Positions 33,548 to 44,054 of a DNA stretch of 64,000 nt are shown one piece after another. Below the pieces are notes generated by a model. That model was not told the DNA's origin, made no database searches, and saw nothing but the letters and a program-made list of their open reading frames with translations. This DNA comes from Bog-756 sp963769905. GTDB lineage: Bacteria; Actinomycetota; Acidimicrobiia; Acidimicrobiales; RAAP-2. How positions within the stretch are numbered: position 1 is the stretch's first letter; each line of letters starts with the position of its first letter. The DNA is taken from positions 434,001 through 498,000 of the forward strand of contig CAVYNG010000001.1 in assembly GCA_963769905.1 (NCBI GenBank). Reading direction: 5' to 3'. The translations under genes were made by a program, and so were the position numbers.

Positions 33548-34420
33548 GTGGAGAGCGCGAGCGGTGTGGGAACATCGCGTGCGATGCAGGAACGCACGAT
33601 CGACCTCGGCACGGTTGAGCTCGTGATCGCGGAGTCGGGCCCCGGCGAGCGCCCGTTCCTGCTCCTCCACGGCTTCACCGGTGCGAAGGAGGACTTCACC
33701 GAGTGGCTCGATCCGCTGGCGAAGGCCGGGTGGCACGCGGTCGCCCCCGACCATCGTGGTCACGGCGCGAGCTCGAAGCCGAAGGAGGAGAGTGCCTACT
33801 CCTTCGAGATCCTCGCGGATGACGCGCAGGCACTCGTGGACGCTCTGGGCTGGGACCGCTACGCCCTGCTCGGGCATTCGATGGGCGGCATGGTCGCGCA
33901 GTTCCTCGCGACCAAGTCACCGGAGCGACTCAGCGCGCTGGTCCTCATGGACACCGGGCACGGGCCCGTGGAGAACCTCGACCCGACGATGGTGGAGGCT
34001 GCGATCTCGATCGTGCGCACTCAAGGCATCGACGCGCTCGCCGACATCCTCGCCGATCACGAGAGCCCGCTCGACTCCGCGGCCCACCAGCGACTTCTCG
34101 CCGAGCAGCCCGGGTACGCGGAGTTCGAGGACCACAAATTCCGGGCGACCTCTCCCTCGCTGTACGTCCCGATGGCCGCTTCCTTCGTCAGTGCGGCGGA
34201 CCGCCTCGACGACCTGCGCCGGCTGCCTGACTCCCTCCCGACGCTGGTGATCGTCGGGGACCAGGACCAACCCTTCATCGGACCGTCGGAGCGGATGACC
34301 GAGGCCATCCCTGACGCCTCACTCGCGGTCATCCCCAACGCCGGGCACAGCCCGCAGTTCGAGAACCCCGAGGCTTGGTGGGCGGTGCTCTCGGAATTCC
34401 TCGGCGCATTGCCCCGCTGA
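33548..34420 (+). CDS. Alpha/beta-fold hydrolase
   Basis: 290 aa from the GTG at 33548, chosen for the GGGGGAG at proper distance; the ATG at 33584 gives a 278-aa form. The triad is visible: nucleophile Ser in LLGHSMGGMVAQ, Asp in VIVGDQDQPF, and His in PNAGHSPQFENPEAW. The oxyanion segment is LLLHGFTGAKEDF. The pattern resembles C-C hydrolases and lactonases (MhpC, CatD types). With a CMD protein and an SDR upstream it may cleave an ester, lactone or ring-fission product. Confidence 0.88.
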   Translation: MESASGVGTSRAMQERTIDLGTVELVIAESGPGERPFLLLHGFTGAKEDFTEWLDPLAKAGWHAVAPDHRGHGASSKPKEESAYSFEILADDAQALVDALGWDRYALLGHSMGGMVAQFLATKSPERLSALVLMDTGHGPVENLDPTMVEAAISIVRTQGIDALADILADHESPLDSAAHQRLLAEQPGYAEFEDHKFRATSPSLYVPMAASFVSAADRLDDLRRLPDSLPTLVIVGDQDQPFIGPSERMTEAIPDASLAVIPNAGHSPQFENPEAWWAVLSEFLGALPR

Positions 34421-34436
34421 CCGAGCCCGGCCCCGA

Positions 34437-36488
<2,052 letters not shown>

Positions 36489-36499
36489 CTCAGGCCGCC

Positions 36500-37174
36500 T
36501 CAGGCCGCGTGGCTGACCGGACCCGAGGGTGCGACCGGCTGCTGGAACGGGTGCGTCGGCACGAGCGCCTTCCTGAAGGTCTCGTTCACCACCCCGGCGA
36601 AGGATGCGTACCAAGCGGCCGCCGCTGTCGCGAGTCCGACCCATCCGCCGGCCTTGGTGACGTTGGCCATGTTCTCGAACGCACCGATGGTCAGCAACAC
36701 GAACGTCGCCGTCAACAGGACGAAGACCGCAAGGACGGCTGCCGAGACCCGGAACGAAGCGACGGTCATGTAGGCGGTGAAGATCGTCCAGCCGAGGAGG
36801 AAGACGCCGACCGCGACCGAGACGTCACTCGCGGGCCTGATGCCCGGGATGATCGCCCGGGACAACACGTAGTAGGAGATCCAGAATGCGCCGAACGAGG
36901 TGAAGGCGAGGGCGCCGAAGGTGTTCTTTCGGACGAACTCCCACATGCCGGCGAGCAGCTGGGCCGCTCCGCCGTAGACGAGCGCCAGGGCGAGCGCGGC
37001 GTCGACTCCCGGTCCCCAGACGTTGGTGTTGGCGATGCTCAAGGCGAAGGTGGTCATCGCGAAGGCGGCGAGACCGAGAGGCGCGGGGTCCGCAACGACC
37101 TGAGCGATGATCGGCCTCCCTTCCGAGCCTTCCAACGGCTCCGACATTCCCGGCCTGATCGATTCAACGGACAT
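36500..37174 (-). CDS. satP: Acetate/succinate transporter, GPR1/FUN34/YaaH family
   Basis: 224 aa from the ATG at 37174, preceded by AAGGGGG. It has six hydrophobic segments. The family signature NPAPLGL is represented by DPAPLGLAAFAMTTFALSIANT, and GAFWISYYVLSR and WTIFTAYMTVASFRVSAAVLAVFVLL match later helices. It should move acetate or short carboxylates across the membrane. It is the first gene of a two-gene unit with acs. Confidence 0.9.
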   Translation of the reverse strand: MSVESIRPGMSEPLEGSEGRPIIAQVVADPAPLGLAAFAMTTFALSIANTNVWGPGVDAALALALVYGGAAQLLAGMWEFVRKNTFGALAFTSFGAFWISYYVLSRAIIPGIRPASDVSVAVGVFLLGWTIFTAYMTVASFRVSAAVLAVFVLLTATFVLLTIGAFENMANVTKAGGWVGLATAAAAWYASFAGVVNETFRKALVPTHPFQQPVAPSGPVSHAA

Positions 37175-37481
37175 GGTTGCCCCCTTTTTGACGAATCGCC
37201 GTAAGCGGCGCTCCTTCCAGTTGGTGGAACCGACACATACCCAGGTGAGCGGCCCTCGAAACCGAACCGCGTGGAGAGCGCGCGAGTTTCGACGACCGGT
37301 TCGTCCCGGCCGGACGCGGGTATGAGGGGCTCGTGCGAACTCGTCGACCGGGACTCTGTAGCCGCGCGCTATCATGACGCTTGCAACTTCATCCAGACGA
37401 GCTGAGGCACCTGGGCCGGCGACGCTCACCAACCGATCCGAAGAGGACACGGTGGTAAGGCCAGGCGATGAGGAGAGCACG
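37175..37481. other. 307-bp divergent intergenic region between satP and a hypothetical gene
   Basis: No gene is supported. CGCCG-TAAG-CGGCG at 37197-37210 is a small inverted repeat 23 bp upstream of the satP start and may be an operator or the base of a leader hairpin. An in-frame ATG at 37374 could extend the hypothetical protein at the other side, but it lacks a ribosome site. Confidence 0.5.
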
Positions 37482-37958
37482 ATGAGCGATACGAGCGTTG
37501 CCGCGCGCGGTTACCAGGGCCCTCGCCCCACCTGCGACCTGTACCTGCGGGGTCATCTGGTCCACTGGGTCCAGGCCCAAAAGGCCGCCGAGCACAAGTT
37601 CAGCTGGGGGCGGCTCGAGGCCGTCGACAAAGGGATCGTGACCGTCCACTACCTCGACCGGATCGGGCGGTACCGGACTCACGACACTGCTGAACTGGGT
37701 TTTTACGCCGTGCCGGGCGACAAGATCGGTGTATGTGAGCCCTACGGTGTGCTTCGCTACGACTTCGACGCCCGACGTACCCTGCTCATCGGGGTGGCGG
37801 ATCCCGCGGCGCCGTGGGAACCGTGCCGGTACGAACCGCGCGAGCGGATCACTCCCGACACCCTCGCCGAGCGGATCAGGACCCGTGGTGGCTTCAGCGT
37901 CCCCGCGGACGGGCCGGCATGGGTCGAGCCCTTCGAGCAGGCCGCCGGCTCCGCCTGA
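37482..37958 (+). CDS. Hypothetical protein, compact and soluble
   Basis: 158 aa from the ATG at 37482, which has GAGGAGAG upstream; an in-frame GTG at 37452 and ATG at 37374 are weaker. I do not recognise the family. The sequence is soluble, without signal peptide or membrane segment. The middle part (DLYLRGHLVHWVQAQKAAEHKFSWGRLEAVDKGIVTVHYLDRIGRYRTHD) reads like a small beta-barrel with many aromatic and His residues. The last 60 residues are more polar. Divergent location from satP-acs gives a weak hint of shared control. The coding quality (codon use) is good, so it is a real gene. Confidence 0.7.
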   Translation: MSDTSVAARGYQGPRPTCDLYLRGHLVHWVQAQKAAEHKFSWGRLEAVDKGIVTVHYLDRIGRYRTHDTAELGFYAVPGDKIGVCEPYGVLRYDFDARRTLLIGVADPAAPWEPCRYEPRERITPDTLAERIRTRGGFSVPADGPAWVEPFEQAAGSA

Positions 37959-37971
37959 CGCGAGCGGCGGT

Positions 37972-39117
37972 TCACCCTGCCGCAGGCGAGTCCGCGCCGA
38001 GTGCGAACCGGCCCGGATCGAACGGCGCGAGCGCGGCGGGCTCCTCACCGAGCACCATGGCCGCGACCAACGCGCCCGAGTACGCGCCGAGCAATAAGCC
38101 CTCGGCGCCGTGCCCGGTGCAGACGTAGACGTTCGACCGGCCGGGTAACCGGCCGAGGAGCGGCCGCTCGTCCGCGCTCGCCGGCCGGAGCCCCACCCGG
38201 ACCTCGGTGAACGCGGCGGTCGCCAGGCCCGGCGCGATGGCGACGCACTCGCGGAGCAGATCTCGGAGCCCTGCGGCGGTCGGGCGGACGTCGAAACCGG
38301 CGTCCGCCTCGAAGGTCCCGCCGCAGGCGACGCGGCCTCCCGGCCAGGGGACCAGGTAGAAGTTGAGGATCGGCTGGACGATCGGCCACCGGCCGCTGTC
38401 AGGCTGCCCCTCGGGGCTCACGTGCACGATCTGCCCTTTGAGCGGCACCACCGGGAGCTGCGCCCCGAAGGTACCCGCCAGTCCACCCGACCAGGCACCG
38501 GCGGCGAGCACCACCGAGCCGGCCGAGATCCGCTCGGTCCCGACTTGCACCGCGGTCACCCGATCGCCGGAGCGTTCGACCGCGCTCGCCTCCCCTTCGC
38601 GGAGCGTCACGCCTCGTCGCGCGCCGGCGGTTCGGAGTGCGGCCGTCAGCCGGCGGCCGTCCACACGCGCGGCGAGCGGGTTGTAGAGCGCCCGCCAGAC
38701 GTCCCGCAACGGGGGGAACATCGCGCGGGCGTCCCAGGCGGGGATCTCGTCGATCGCGGGCGTGCGCGCCTGGATCGTGTGTAAGGCATCGGTGAACCAG
38801 GGGTCCTCGTGCTCGGCCAGCGCCACGACGAGCGAACCGCATCGCGCGAACGCGTCGTGACCGGGGTCCACCCCGCTTTCGACGAGCCGGCCGATCAGCG
38901 CCTCGAGGTGAGTGGCGGCGTCCTCGGCGAAACGCCACCAGGCGTCATCCGGGTCGCGCCAGGTCTGCGGAGAGCAGATTCCCGCACCCGCATCGGAAGC
39001 CCGCCCCGGCTCGCCGTCGTCCGCCAGCACCACGCGGGCTCCCGAACGCGCCAGCTCGTAGGCGACCGACGAGCCGAGGAGGCCGCCGCCGATCACGAGC
39101 ACGTCCGCCGTGGGCAT
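37972..39117 (-). CDS. DadA/ThiO-like FAD-dependent amine or D-amino-acid oxidase
   Basis: 381 aa from the ATG at 39117. The FAD fold is ADVLVIGGGLLGSSVAYELARSGARVVLADDG; the C-terminal FAD-contact motif is RPLLGRLPGRSNVYVCTGHGAEGLLLGAYSGALVAAMVL. The overall pattern is the DAO family, whose members oxidise glycine, sarcosine, D-amino acids or related amines. The substrate-contacting residues are not assignable. It is convergent with the hypothetical gene and divergent from the sulfotransferase-led operon, so co-function with the latter is possible but unproved. Confidence 0.85.
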   Translation of the reverse strand: MPTADVLVIGGGLLGSSVAYELARSGARVVLADDGEPGRASDAGAGICSPQTWRDPDDAWWRFAEDAATHLEALIGRLVESGVDPGHDAFARCGSLVVALAEHEDPWFTDALHTIQARTPAIDEIPAWDARAMFPPLRDVWRALYNPLAARVDGRRLTAALRTAGARRGVTLREGEASAVERSGDRVTAVQVGTERISAGSVVLAAGAWSGGLAGTFGAQLPVVPLKGQIVHVSPEGQPDSGRWPIVQPILNFYLVPWPGGRVACGGTFEADAGFDVRPTAAGLRDLLRECVAIAPGLATAAFTEVRVGLRPASADERPLLGRLPGRSNVYVCTGHGAEGLLLGAYSGALVAAMVLGEEPAALAPFDPGRFALGADSPAAG

Positions 39118-39259
39118 GGCGGTCAGCGTACGGCGCGCCTCTCGGGGCCGGAGCGACCGCGCCGGGGTAGCCTCGGCTCCGCCGATCGACGGAGTGGCCT
39201 CGACGACGGTGACATCGGCCCGAGATCCGGCAGGACGAGCGCGCGAACCAGGAGACACG

Positions 39260-40516
39260 GTGCCCCACGAGGTGCGGATCGAGGACCTGCGCGAGCCGCA
39301 GCGCACCCCCGAAGAGCAGTCCTTCTACGAGTACGCGCTCGCGATGGAAGTCGACCTCGACCCGCAGGGCATCGTCGCGGAGGCTCGTCGCGCGACAGGC
39401 TTGGACGAGTTCGGCGGCACCGGGGTGCTCGACCGGCTCGGGGCGCAGGTCGCCGCGGTCGAGTGCGACGCCGGGCTCTCGGGTCTCGGGCGGTTCATCG
39501 TCAGGGACCGGCTGGTCGGACTGTTGAAGGCACGTTTGCGCTACGAGGACTACGTCTCCCGCTATCCGGAGGCCCTCGAGGTCGAGCTCGAACCGCCGGT
39601 CGTCGTGATCGGCCTGCCCCGCTCGGGCACCACCCACCTGGTGAACCTCCTCGCCGCCGATGCGCGCTTCCGGTCGATGCCGTGGTGGGAGGTGGTGGAG
39701 CCGATACCCGTGGTCGGCGACGGTCCAGGCACCGACGGGCTCGATCCGCGCTATCGACGCTGCCTCGCCACCTACGAGATGACCAAAAAGGTCGCTCCCC
39801 TTACTACGCTCATGCACGACCGGCCACCTTGGAGCATCGAAGAGGACTGCGAGCTGGTCGACCTCGACCTCTGCTCCTACACCCTCGAGTGGCACGCCCG
39901 GGTTCCCGACTGGCGGGACCGGTACCTGCAGCTCGACCAGCGCGACCACCACGCCTTCCTGCGCCAGGAGCTGCAAGTGCTCAGCCATCTGCGCGGGCCG
40001 AATCGCTGGGTTCTCAAGACGCCCCAGCACCTCGAACAGATCGGCCCGCTGCTCGAGACCTTTCCGGGCGCGACGATCGCCCTCACCCTGCGGGACCCGG
40101 TCGCGGTCCTTCAGTCGGCGATCACCATGCTCGCCTACGGCGACCGCACCCGGCGGGTAGAAGTGGAGCCGGACCAGCTCGCCGCCTACTGGATCGACCG
40201 CGTCGAGCGCCTGCTGCGCGCCGCGGTCCGCGACGTCGGCCTGATCCCCTCGGGGAGCCGGGTCGACGTCGAGTTCGAGGAGTTCATGGCCGACGACCTG
40301 GCCATGGCCGAGAAGATCCTCGGCGTCGCCGGCCTCGAGCTGACCGACGCCGCCAAAGCACAGCTCACCACCTACCTGGCCGGCAACCCGCGCGGGAAGG
40401 ACGGTCGCGTCGTCTACGACCTGCGCACCGACTTCCATCTCGAGCCGGACGACCTCTACGAGCGCTTCGGCTTCTACTTCGACGCCTTCCCCCAGGTCCG
40501 GCGCGAGGTGCGCTGA
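39260..40516 (+). CDS. Sulfotransferase (PAPS-dependent, Sulfotransfer_3 type)
   Basis: 418 aa from the GTG at 39260 with AGGAG upstream. The 5'-phosphosulfate loop is VVVIGLPRSGTTHLVNLLA, and the 3'-phosphate region includes VLKTPQHLEQIGPLLETFPGATIALTLRDPVAVLQSA. Sulfotransferases of this kind are common in mycobacteria and other actinobacteria and modify lipids, sugars or sterols using PAPS. It is the first of seven co-directional genes. The second one resembles an alkylsulfatase, so one operon may both add and remove sulfate groups, or use the sulfated form as an intermediate. Confidence 0.9.
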   Translation: MPHEVRIEDLREPQRTPEEQSFYEYALAMEVDLDPQGIVAEARRATGLDEFGGTGVLDRLGAQVAAVECDAGLSGLGRFIVRDRLVGLLKARLRYEDYVSRYPEALEVELEPPVVVIGLPRSGTTHLVNLLAADARFRSMPWWEVVEPIPVVGDGPGTDGLDPRYRRCLATYEMTKKVAPLTTLMHDRPPWSIEEDCELVDLDLCSYTLEWHARVPDWRDRYLQLDQRDHHAFLRQELQVLSHLRGPNRWVLKTPQHLEQIGPLLETFPGATIALTLRDPVAVLQSAITMLAYGDRTRRVEVEPDQLAAYWIDRVERLLRAAVRDVGLIPSGSRVDVEFEEFMADDLAMAEKILGVAGLELTDAAKAQLTTYLAGNPRGKDGRVVYDLRTDFHLEPDDLYERFGFYFDAFPQVRREVR

Positions 40517-40518
40517 CC

Positions 40519-41763
40519 GTGCCCGGGATCCACCGCGAACGACCAGGAGCAGAAGCCATCACCGCGGCGACCGGTGAGCCTGCGCGCCTGGTCGGCGAGG
40601 GCATCTGGATGTCGCCCGGACTCTCCAACAGCTACCTGCTGGCGAGCGACGACGGGCGCATCGTGGTCAATACCGGCATGGGCTTCGAGGGACCGCTCCA
40701 CCGTCGCGCCTATGACTCGGTCGATCCCTCCACCACCCGCGCGATCGTGCTCACGCAGGGCCATTTCGACCACGTGGGCGGCGTCGACGCCTTGCGCGAC
40801 AACGGCACCGACGTGATCGCGCAGTTCGACTTCGCCACCTGGCGCGCCGACAACGAGCGGCTCGAGCGCTTCCGCTCGCGCAACGCCGCCTTCGCCTGGA
40901 TGAAGGCCATCGCCGCAGCCATGGAGCACGCGAAGAACCTCCCGGCGGGAGCGACCGCACAGTCCCGTCCCGAGCCGACCGTGACCTTCGAAACCCGTCT
41001 CGACCTCGCCGTCGGCGGCCGCGAGCTGGTCCTCCTCTCGACGCCCGGCGGAGAGACCACCGACTCACTGGTGGTCTGGCTCCCCGAGTCGAGGACGGCC
41101 TTCACCGGCAATCTCTTCGGTCCCCTCTTCGGCCACGTGCCGAACCTGGTGACCATGCGCGGCGACCGCTATCGCGACCCCCTCGCCTACGTCACGTCAC
41201 TCGAGATCGTCCTCGGACTCTCGCCCGAGCGGCTGCTGACCGGACATTTCGATCCCGTCGAGGGTGCCGACCGCATCGCCTCGGAGATCGAGGCCATGCG
41301 CGACGCGACACTCTGGGTGCACGATCGCACGGTCGAAGGGATGAACGCCGGGGCCGACGTCCACACCCTGATGCGGGAGATCCATTTGCCCGAGCATTTC
41401 GACCTCGGCGAGGGCTACGGCAAGACCAGCTGGAACGTGCGGGCCATCTGGGAGAACTACGCCGGATGGTTCCACCACCGCTCGACCACCGAGCTCTACG
41501 GCGTACCCGCCGCGGAGGTCGCGCCCGACGTGGTGGCCGCGGCCGGGGCGGGCGCGCTGGTCGCGGCGGCTCGGGCCCGTCTCGATGCCGGGGAACCGGT
41601 CGCCGCGCTCCACCTCACCGACCTCGTGCTGGCGGCCGATCTCGGCGACGCCGATGCGAGGGCCGTGGCGGCAGCGGCCAACCGCAGCCTGCTCGACGCG
41701 AGCGACAACTTTTGGGAGCGCGCGTGGCTCAACCGGACGATCCACCACTTGGAGGAGCGGTGA
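40519..41763 (+). CDS. Metallo-beta-lactamase-fold hydrolase with alkylsulfatase-type dimerisation domain
   Basis: 414 aa from the GTG at 40519, two bases after the previous stop. The MBL core shows IVLTQGHFDHVGG. In SdsA-type alkylsulfatases this is THxHxDH, so the first metal-binding His is Gln here, while the second His, the Asp and the third His remain. The later GHFDP motif is present. Residues about 295-410 match the alkylsulfatase dimerisation domain: YGKTSWNVRAIWENYAGWFHHRSTTELYG and DNFWERAWLNRTIHHLEE. The SCP2-like domain of classical alkylsulfatases is missing. Sulfate-ester hydrolysis is inferred from the fold and from the sulfotransferase neighbour. Confidence 0.82.
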   Translation: MPGIHRERPGAEAITAATGEPARLVGEGIWMSPGLSNSYLLASDDGRIVVNTGMGFEGPLHRRAYDSVDPSTTRAIVLTQGHFDHVGGVDALRDNGTDVIAQFDFATWRADNERLERFRSRNAAFAWMKAIAAAMEHAKNLPAGATAQSRPEPTVTFETRLDLAVGGRELVLLSTPGGETTDSLVVWLPESRTAFTGNLFGPLFGHVPNLVTMRGDRYRDPLAYVTSLEIVLGLSPERLLTGHFDPVEGADRIASEIEAMRDATLWVHDRTVEGMNAGADVHTLMREIHLPEHFDLGEGYGKTSWNVRAIWENYAGWFHHRSTTELYGVPAAEVAPDVVAAAGAGALVAAARARLDAGEPVAALHLTDLVLAADLGDADARAVAAAANRSLLDASDNFWERAWLNRTIHHLEER

Positions 41764-42509
41764 CCAACCAGCTCAGCTTCGACTTCACCGACACCGCGGT
41801 CCTCGTCACCGGCGGTACGAGCGGGATCGGCCATGCGATCGCCGGCGCCTTCGCCGACGCCGGTGCGACGGTGACCGTCACCGGCAGACGGGCCGACCCG
41901 GGCGAGTACGAGACAGACCTCGGCCGGTTCGCCTACCGGCAGGTCGAGATGACCGACGGCGCATCGATCGACGCGCTGGTGGCCTCGGTCGACCGGCTGG
42001 ACGTCCTGGTGAACAACGCCGGTGCGAACTTCCCCGGCGGCAGAGACGAATGGGAGCCCGACACGTTCGCCGCAGCGCTCTCCCTCAACCTCGGCGGCCC
42101 GATGCGCCTCACCGTCGGGTGCCGACCCCTGCTGCGCTCGAGCGCCATGGCCGGCGGGGCGTGCGTGATCAACATGGTGTCGCTCGCGGCGTTCCGCTCC
42201 ATCCCCATCGTCCCCGGCTACGCCTCGGCGAAGGCGGGGCTCGCCACTCTGACCGCCAACCTCGCCAAACTCTGGTGCGGGGACGGCATCCGGGTCAACG
42301 CGGTCGCGCCCGGGGTCATCGAGACGCCGATGACCGCGCCGATGGCCGCCTTCCCCGAACTCCTCGAATCGGAGGTGGCCCGGATCGCGATGGGGCGCCT
42401 CGGCACCCCCGCCGACGTCGTCGGCGCGGTCCAGTTCCTCGCGAGCTCGGCCGCCGCGTACGTCACCGGCCACATCCTGGTCGCCGACGGCGGCTACCTG
42501 CTGAGCTGA
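41760..42509 (+). CDS. Short-chain dehydrogenase/reductase
   Basis: 249 aa from the GTG at 41760, overlapping the preceding stop (GTGA). The nucleotide loop TGGTSGIGHA, the NNAGAN segment, the catalytic region INMVSLAAFRSIPIVPGYASAKAGL and the C-terminal YVTGHILVADGGYLLS are all in place. It probably oxidises a secondary alcohol in the pathway encoded by this operon. The substrate is not known. Confidence 0.9.
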   Translation: MTNQLSFDFTDTAVLVTGGTSGIGHAIAGAFADAGATVTVTGRRADPGEYETDLGRFAYRQVEMTDGASIDALVASVDRLDVLVNNAGANFPGGRDEWEPDTFAAALSLNLGGPMRLTVGCRPLLRSSAMAGGACVINMVSLAAFRSIPIVPGYASAKAGLATLTANLAKLWCGDGIRVNAVAPGVIETPMTAPMAAFPELLESEVARIAMGRLGTPADVVGAVQFLASSAAAYVTGHILVADGGYLLS

Positions 42510-42513
42510 TCCG

Positions 42514-42975
42514 ATGACACCACTCGCTCCCCACTACCACGTCGGCATCGTCGTGCCCGACGTCGCGGCCGCCCGCGAGCTGCTCAGCGAGCAGCTCGGT
42601 GTGACATGGGGGCCGGTCTTGCACCTCGACCGTACCGAGTACCGCGACGCCCAGGGGGTCGATCTCGTCCTGCCGACCACGTTCTGCTACTCGGCCGACG
42701 GGCCTCGCATCGAATTGCTCGAGGAGGTGCCCGGGTCGGTCTGGGTCCGCAACGAGCACTCCAACCTCCACCACATCGGGTTCTGGAGCGACGACCTGCC
42801 CGCCGAGAGCACGCGACTGGCCGGCGGTGGCTGCCCGCTGCAGTTCTGTGGCCGCGCCGGGGAGGACGCACCGGTCTCCTTCGCCTACCACCGCAACGAG
42901 CTCGGCGTCCGGATCGAGATCGTCGACGCGGCCATGCGCGACGTGATGTCCTTCCTCTTCGAGCCCGAGGGCTGA
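42514..42975 (+). CDS. VOC/glyoxalase-fold protein
   Basis: 153 aa from the ATG at 42514. The vicinal-oxygen-chelate fold is suggested by YHVGIVVPDVAAARELLSEQLGVTWGP, RIELLEEVPGSVW, and HHIGFWSDDLPAES, followed by VRIEIVD. His in YHVG, His in HHIG and Glu in IEIVD are plausible metal ligands. Members include ring-cleavage dioxygenases, epimerases and glyoxalases. Its place in a catabolic operon fits a lyase or epimerase acting on a CoA or ring substrate. Confidence 0.82.
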   Translation: MTPLAPHYHVGIVVPDVAAARELLSEQLGVTWGPVLHLDRTEYRDAQGVDLVLPTTFCYSADGPRIELLEEVPGSVWVRNEHSNLHHIGFWSDDLPAESTRLAGGGCPLQFCGRAGEDAPVSFAYHRNELGVRIEIVDAAMRDVMSFLFEPEG

Positions 42976-42986
42976 GGCCGAGGCCG

Positions 42987-43997
42987 GTGCGCCAGGTTCG
43001 GGTCCACGGACCCGGTGACGTCCGTGTCGACGAGGTACCGGCACCGGATCCGGGTCCACGCGACGTACTGGTGACGGTCGCCGCCTGCGGGATCTGCGGT
43101 AGCGATCTCTCCTACATCAAGTTGGGCGGAGTGGCCGGGCCGACCGGCGCGCCGATGTGCCTCGGCCACGAGATGGCCGGCGTCGTCGAGTGGGCCGGTG
43201 CCGAGGTCACCTCGGTGCGCACTGGCGAGAGAGTCGTCGTGCAGCCGGGCAACGACGAGCTCGGCCGGATCGGCAACGGCGCTCCGGAAGGGGGTCTCAC
43301 GCCGATCCTCCTCGTCACCGACGCCGACCGCGGACGTCTCCACCGGGTGCCCGAAGGGCTCCCCCTCGACGTGGCCGCCTTCGCCGAGCCACTGGCGGTC
43401 GGGATGCACGCGGTCGATCAGGCGGAGGTCGAGCACGGCGAGGGCGTGGCGGTCTTCGGGTGCGGGCCGATCGGGCTCGCGGCGATCGCCACCCTCGTCG
43501 ACCGGGGTCACGAGCGAGTGGTCGCCGTCGATCTCAGCCCGGCCCGGCTCGACCTCGCGAGATCGCTCGGCGTGCAGGCCGCGCTCGACCCGAAGACGGT
43601 CGACGTCTGGGAGGAGCTCGCCCGGCTCCACGGCACCGCGCCGCACCCGTTCGGTCCGACGCCGGCGACCAGCGCGTTCATCGAGGCCTCGGGTTCGGCC
43701 CGCGTGATCACCGAAGTGATCACTCACGGGCCGGTCGGCGGACGGTTGTCGGTCGTCGCCCTCCACTACGAGCCCGTCCCGACCAGTTTCCTGTTGGTAC
43801 TCATGAAGCAGCTCACCATCCGTGGTTCGATGGAGTACCCGCCCCGCTTCGCGGACGCGATCGACCTGCTCGCGCGGCGGGACCTGTCAGGTCTCATCAC
43901 CCACCGCGTTCCGCTCTCGCAGTTCGACGACGCGCTCGGTCTGCTCGAAGGATCGAAGGACTGCGGCAAGGTACTGATCACCATGGACGCGGAGTGA
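42987..43997 (+). CDS. Zinc-type alcohol dehydrogenase lacking the structural-zinc cysteines
   Basis: 336 aa from the GTG at 42987. The GroES-like part has the catalytic Cys in AACGICGSDLSYIKLGG and His in CLGHEMAGVVEWAG. The usual four-Cys structural zinc lobe is replaced by NDELGRIGNGAPEGGLTP with no Cys. The Rossmann part is GVAVFGCGPIGLAAIATLVDRGHERVVAVDLSPARLDLA. It should oxidise an alcohol or reduce a ketone with NAD(P). It sits between a VOC protein and a DapB-like protein. Confidence 0.88.
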   Translation: MRQVRVHGPGDVRVDEVPAPDPGPRDVLVTVAACGICGSDLSYIKLGGVAGPTGAPMCLGHEMAGVVEWAGAEVTSVRTGERVVVQPGNDELGRIGNGAPEGGLTPILLVTDADRGRLHRVPEGLPLDVAAFAEPLAVGMHAVDQAEVEHGEGVAVFGCGPIGLAAIATLVDRGHERVVAVDLSPARLDLARSLGVQAALDPKTVDVWEELARLHGTAPHPFGPTPATSAFIEASGSARVITEVITHGPVGGRLSVVALHYEPVPTSFLLVLMKQLTIRGSMEYPPRFADAIDLLARRDLSGLITHRVPLSQFDDALGLLEGSKDCGKVLITMDAE

Positions 43998-44054
43998 GAG
44001 AGCCGAGCGAGAGCGCCGAAACGAGTCGCAGAGAGCAGAGAGAGGCAGGCAGCG

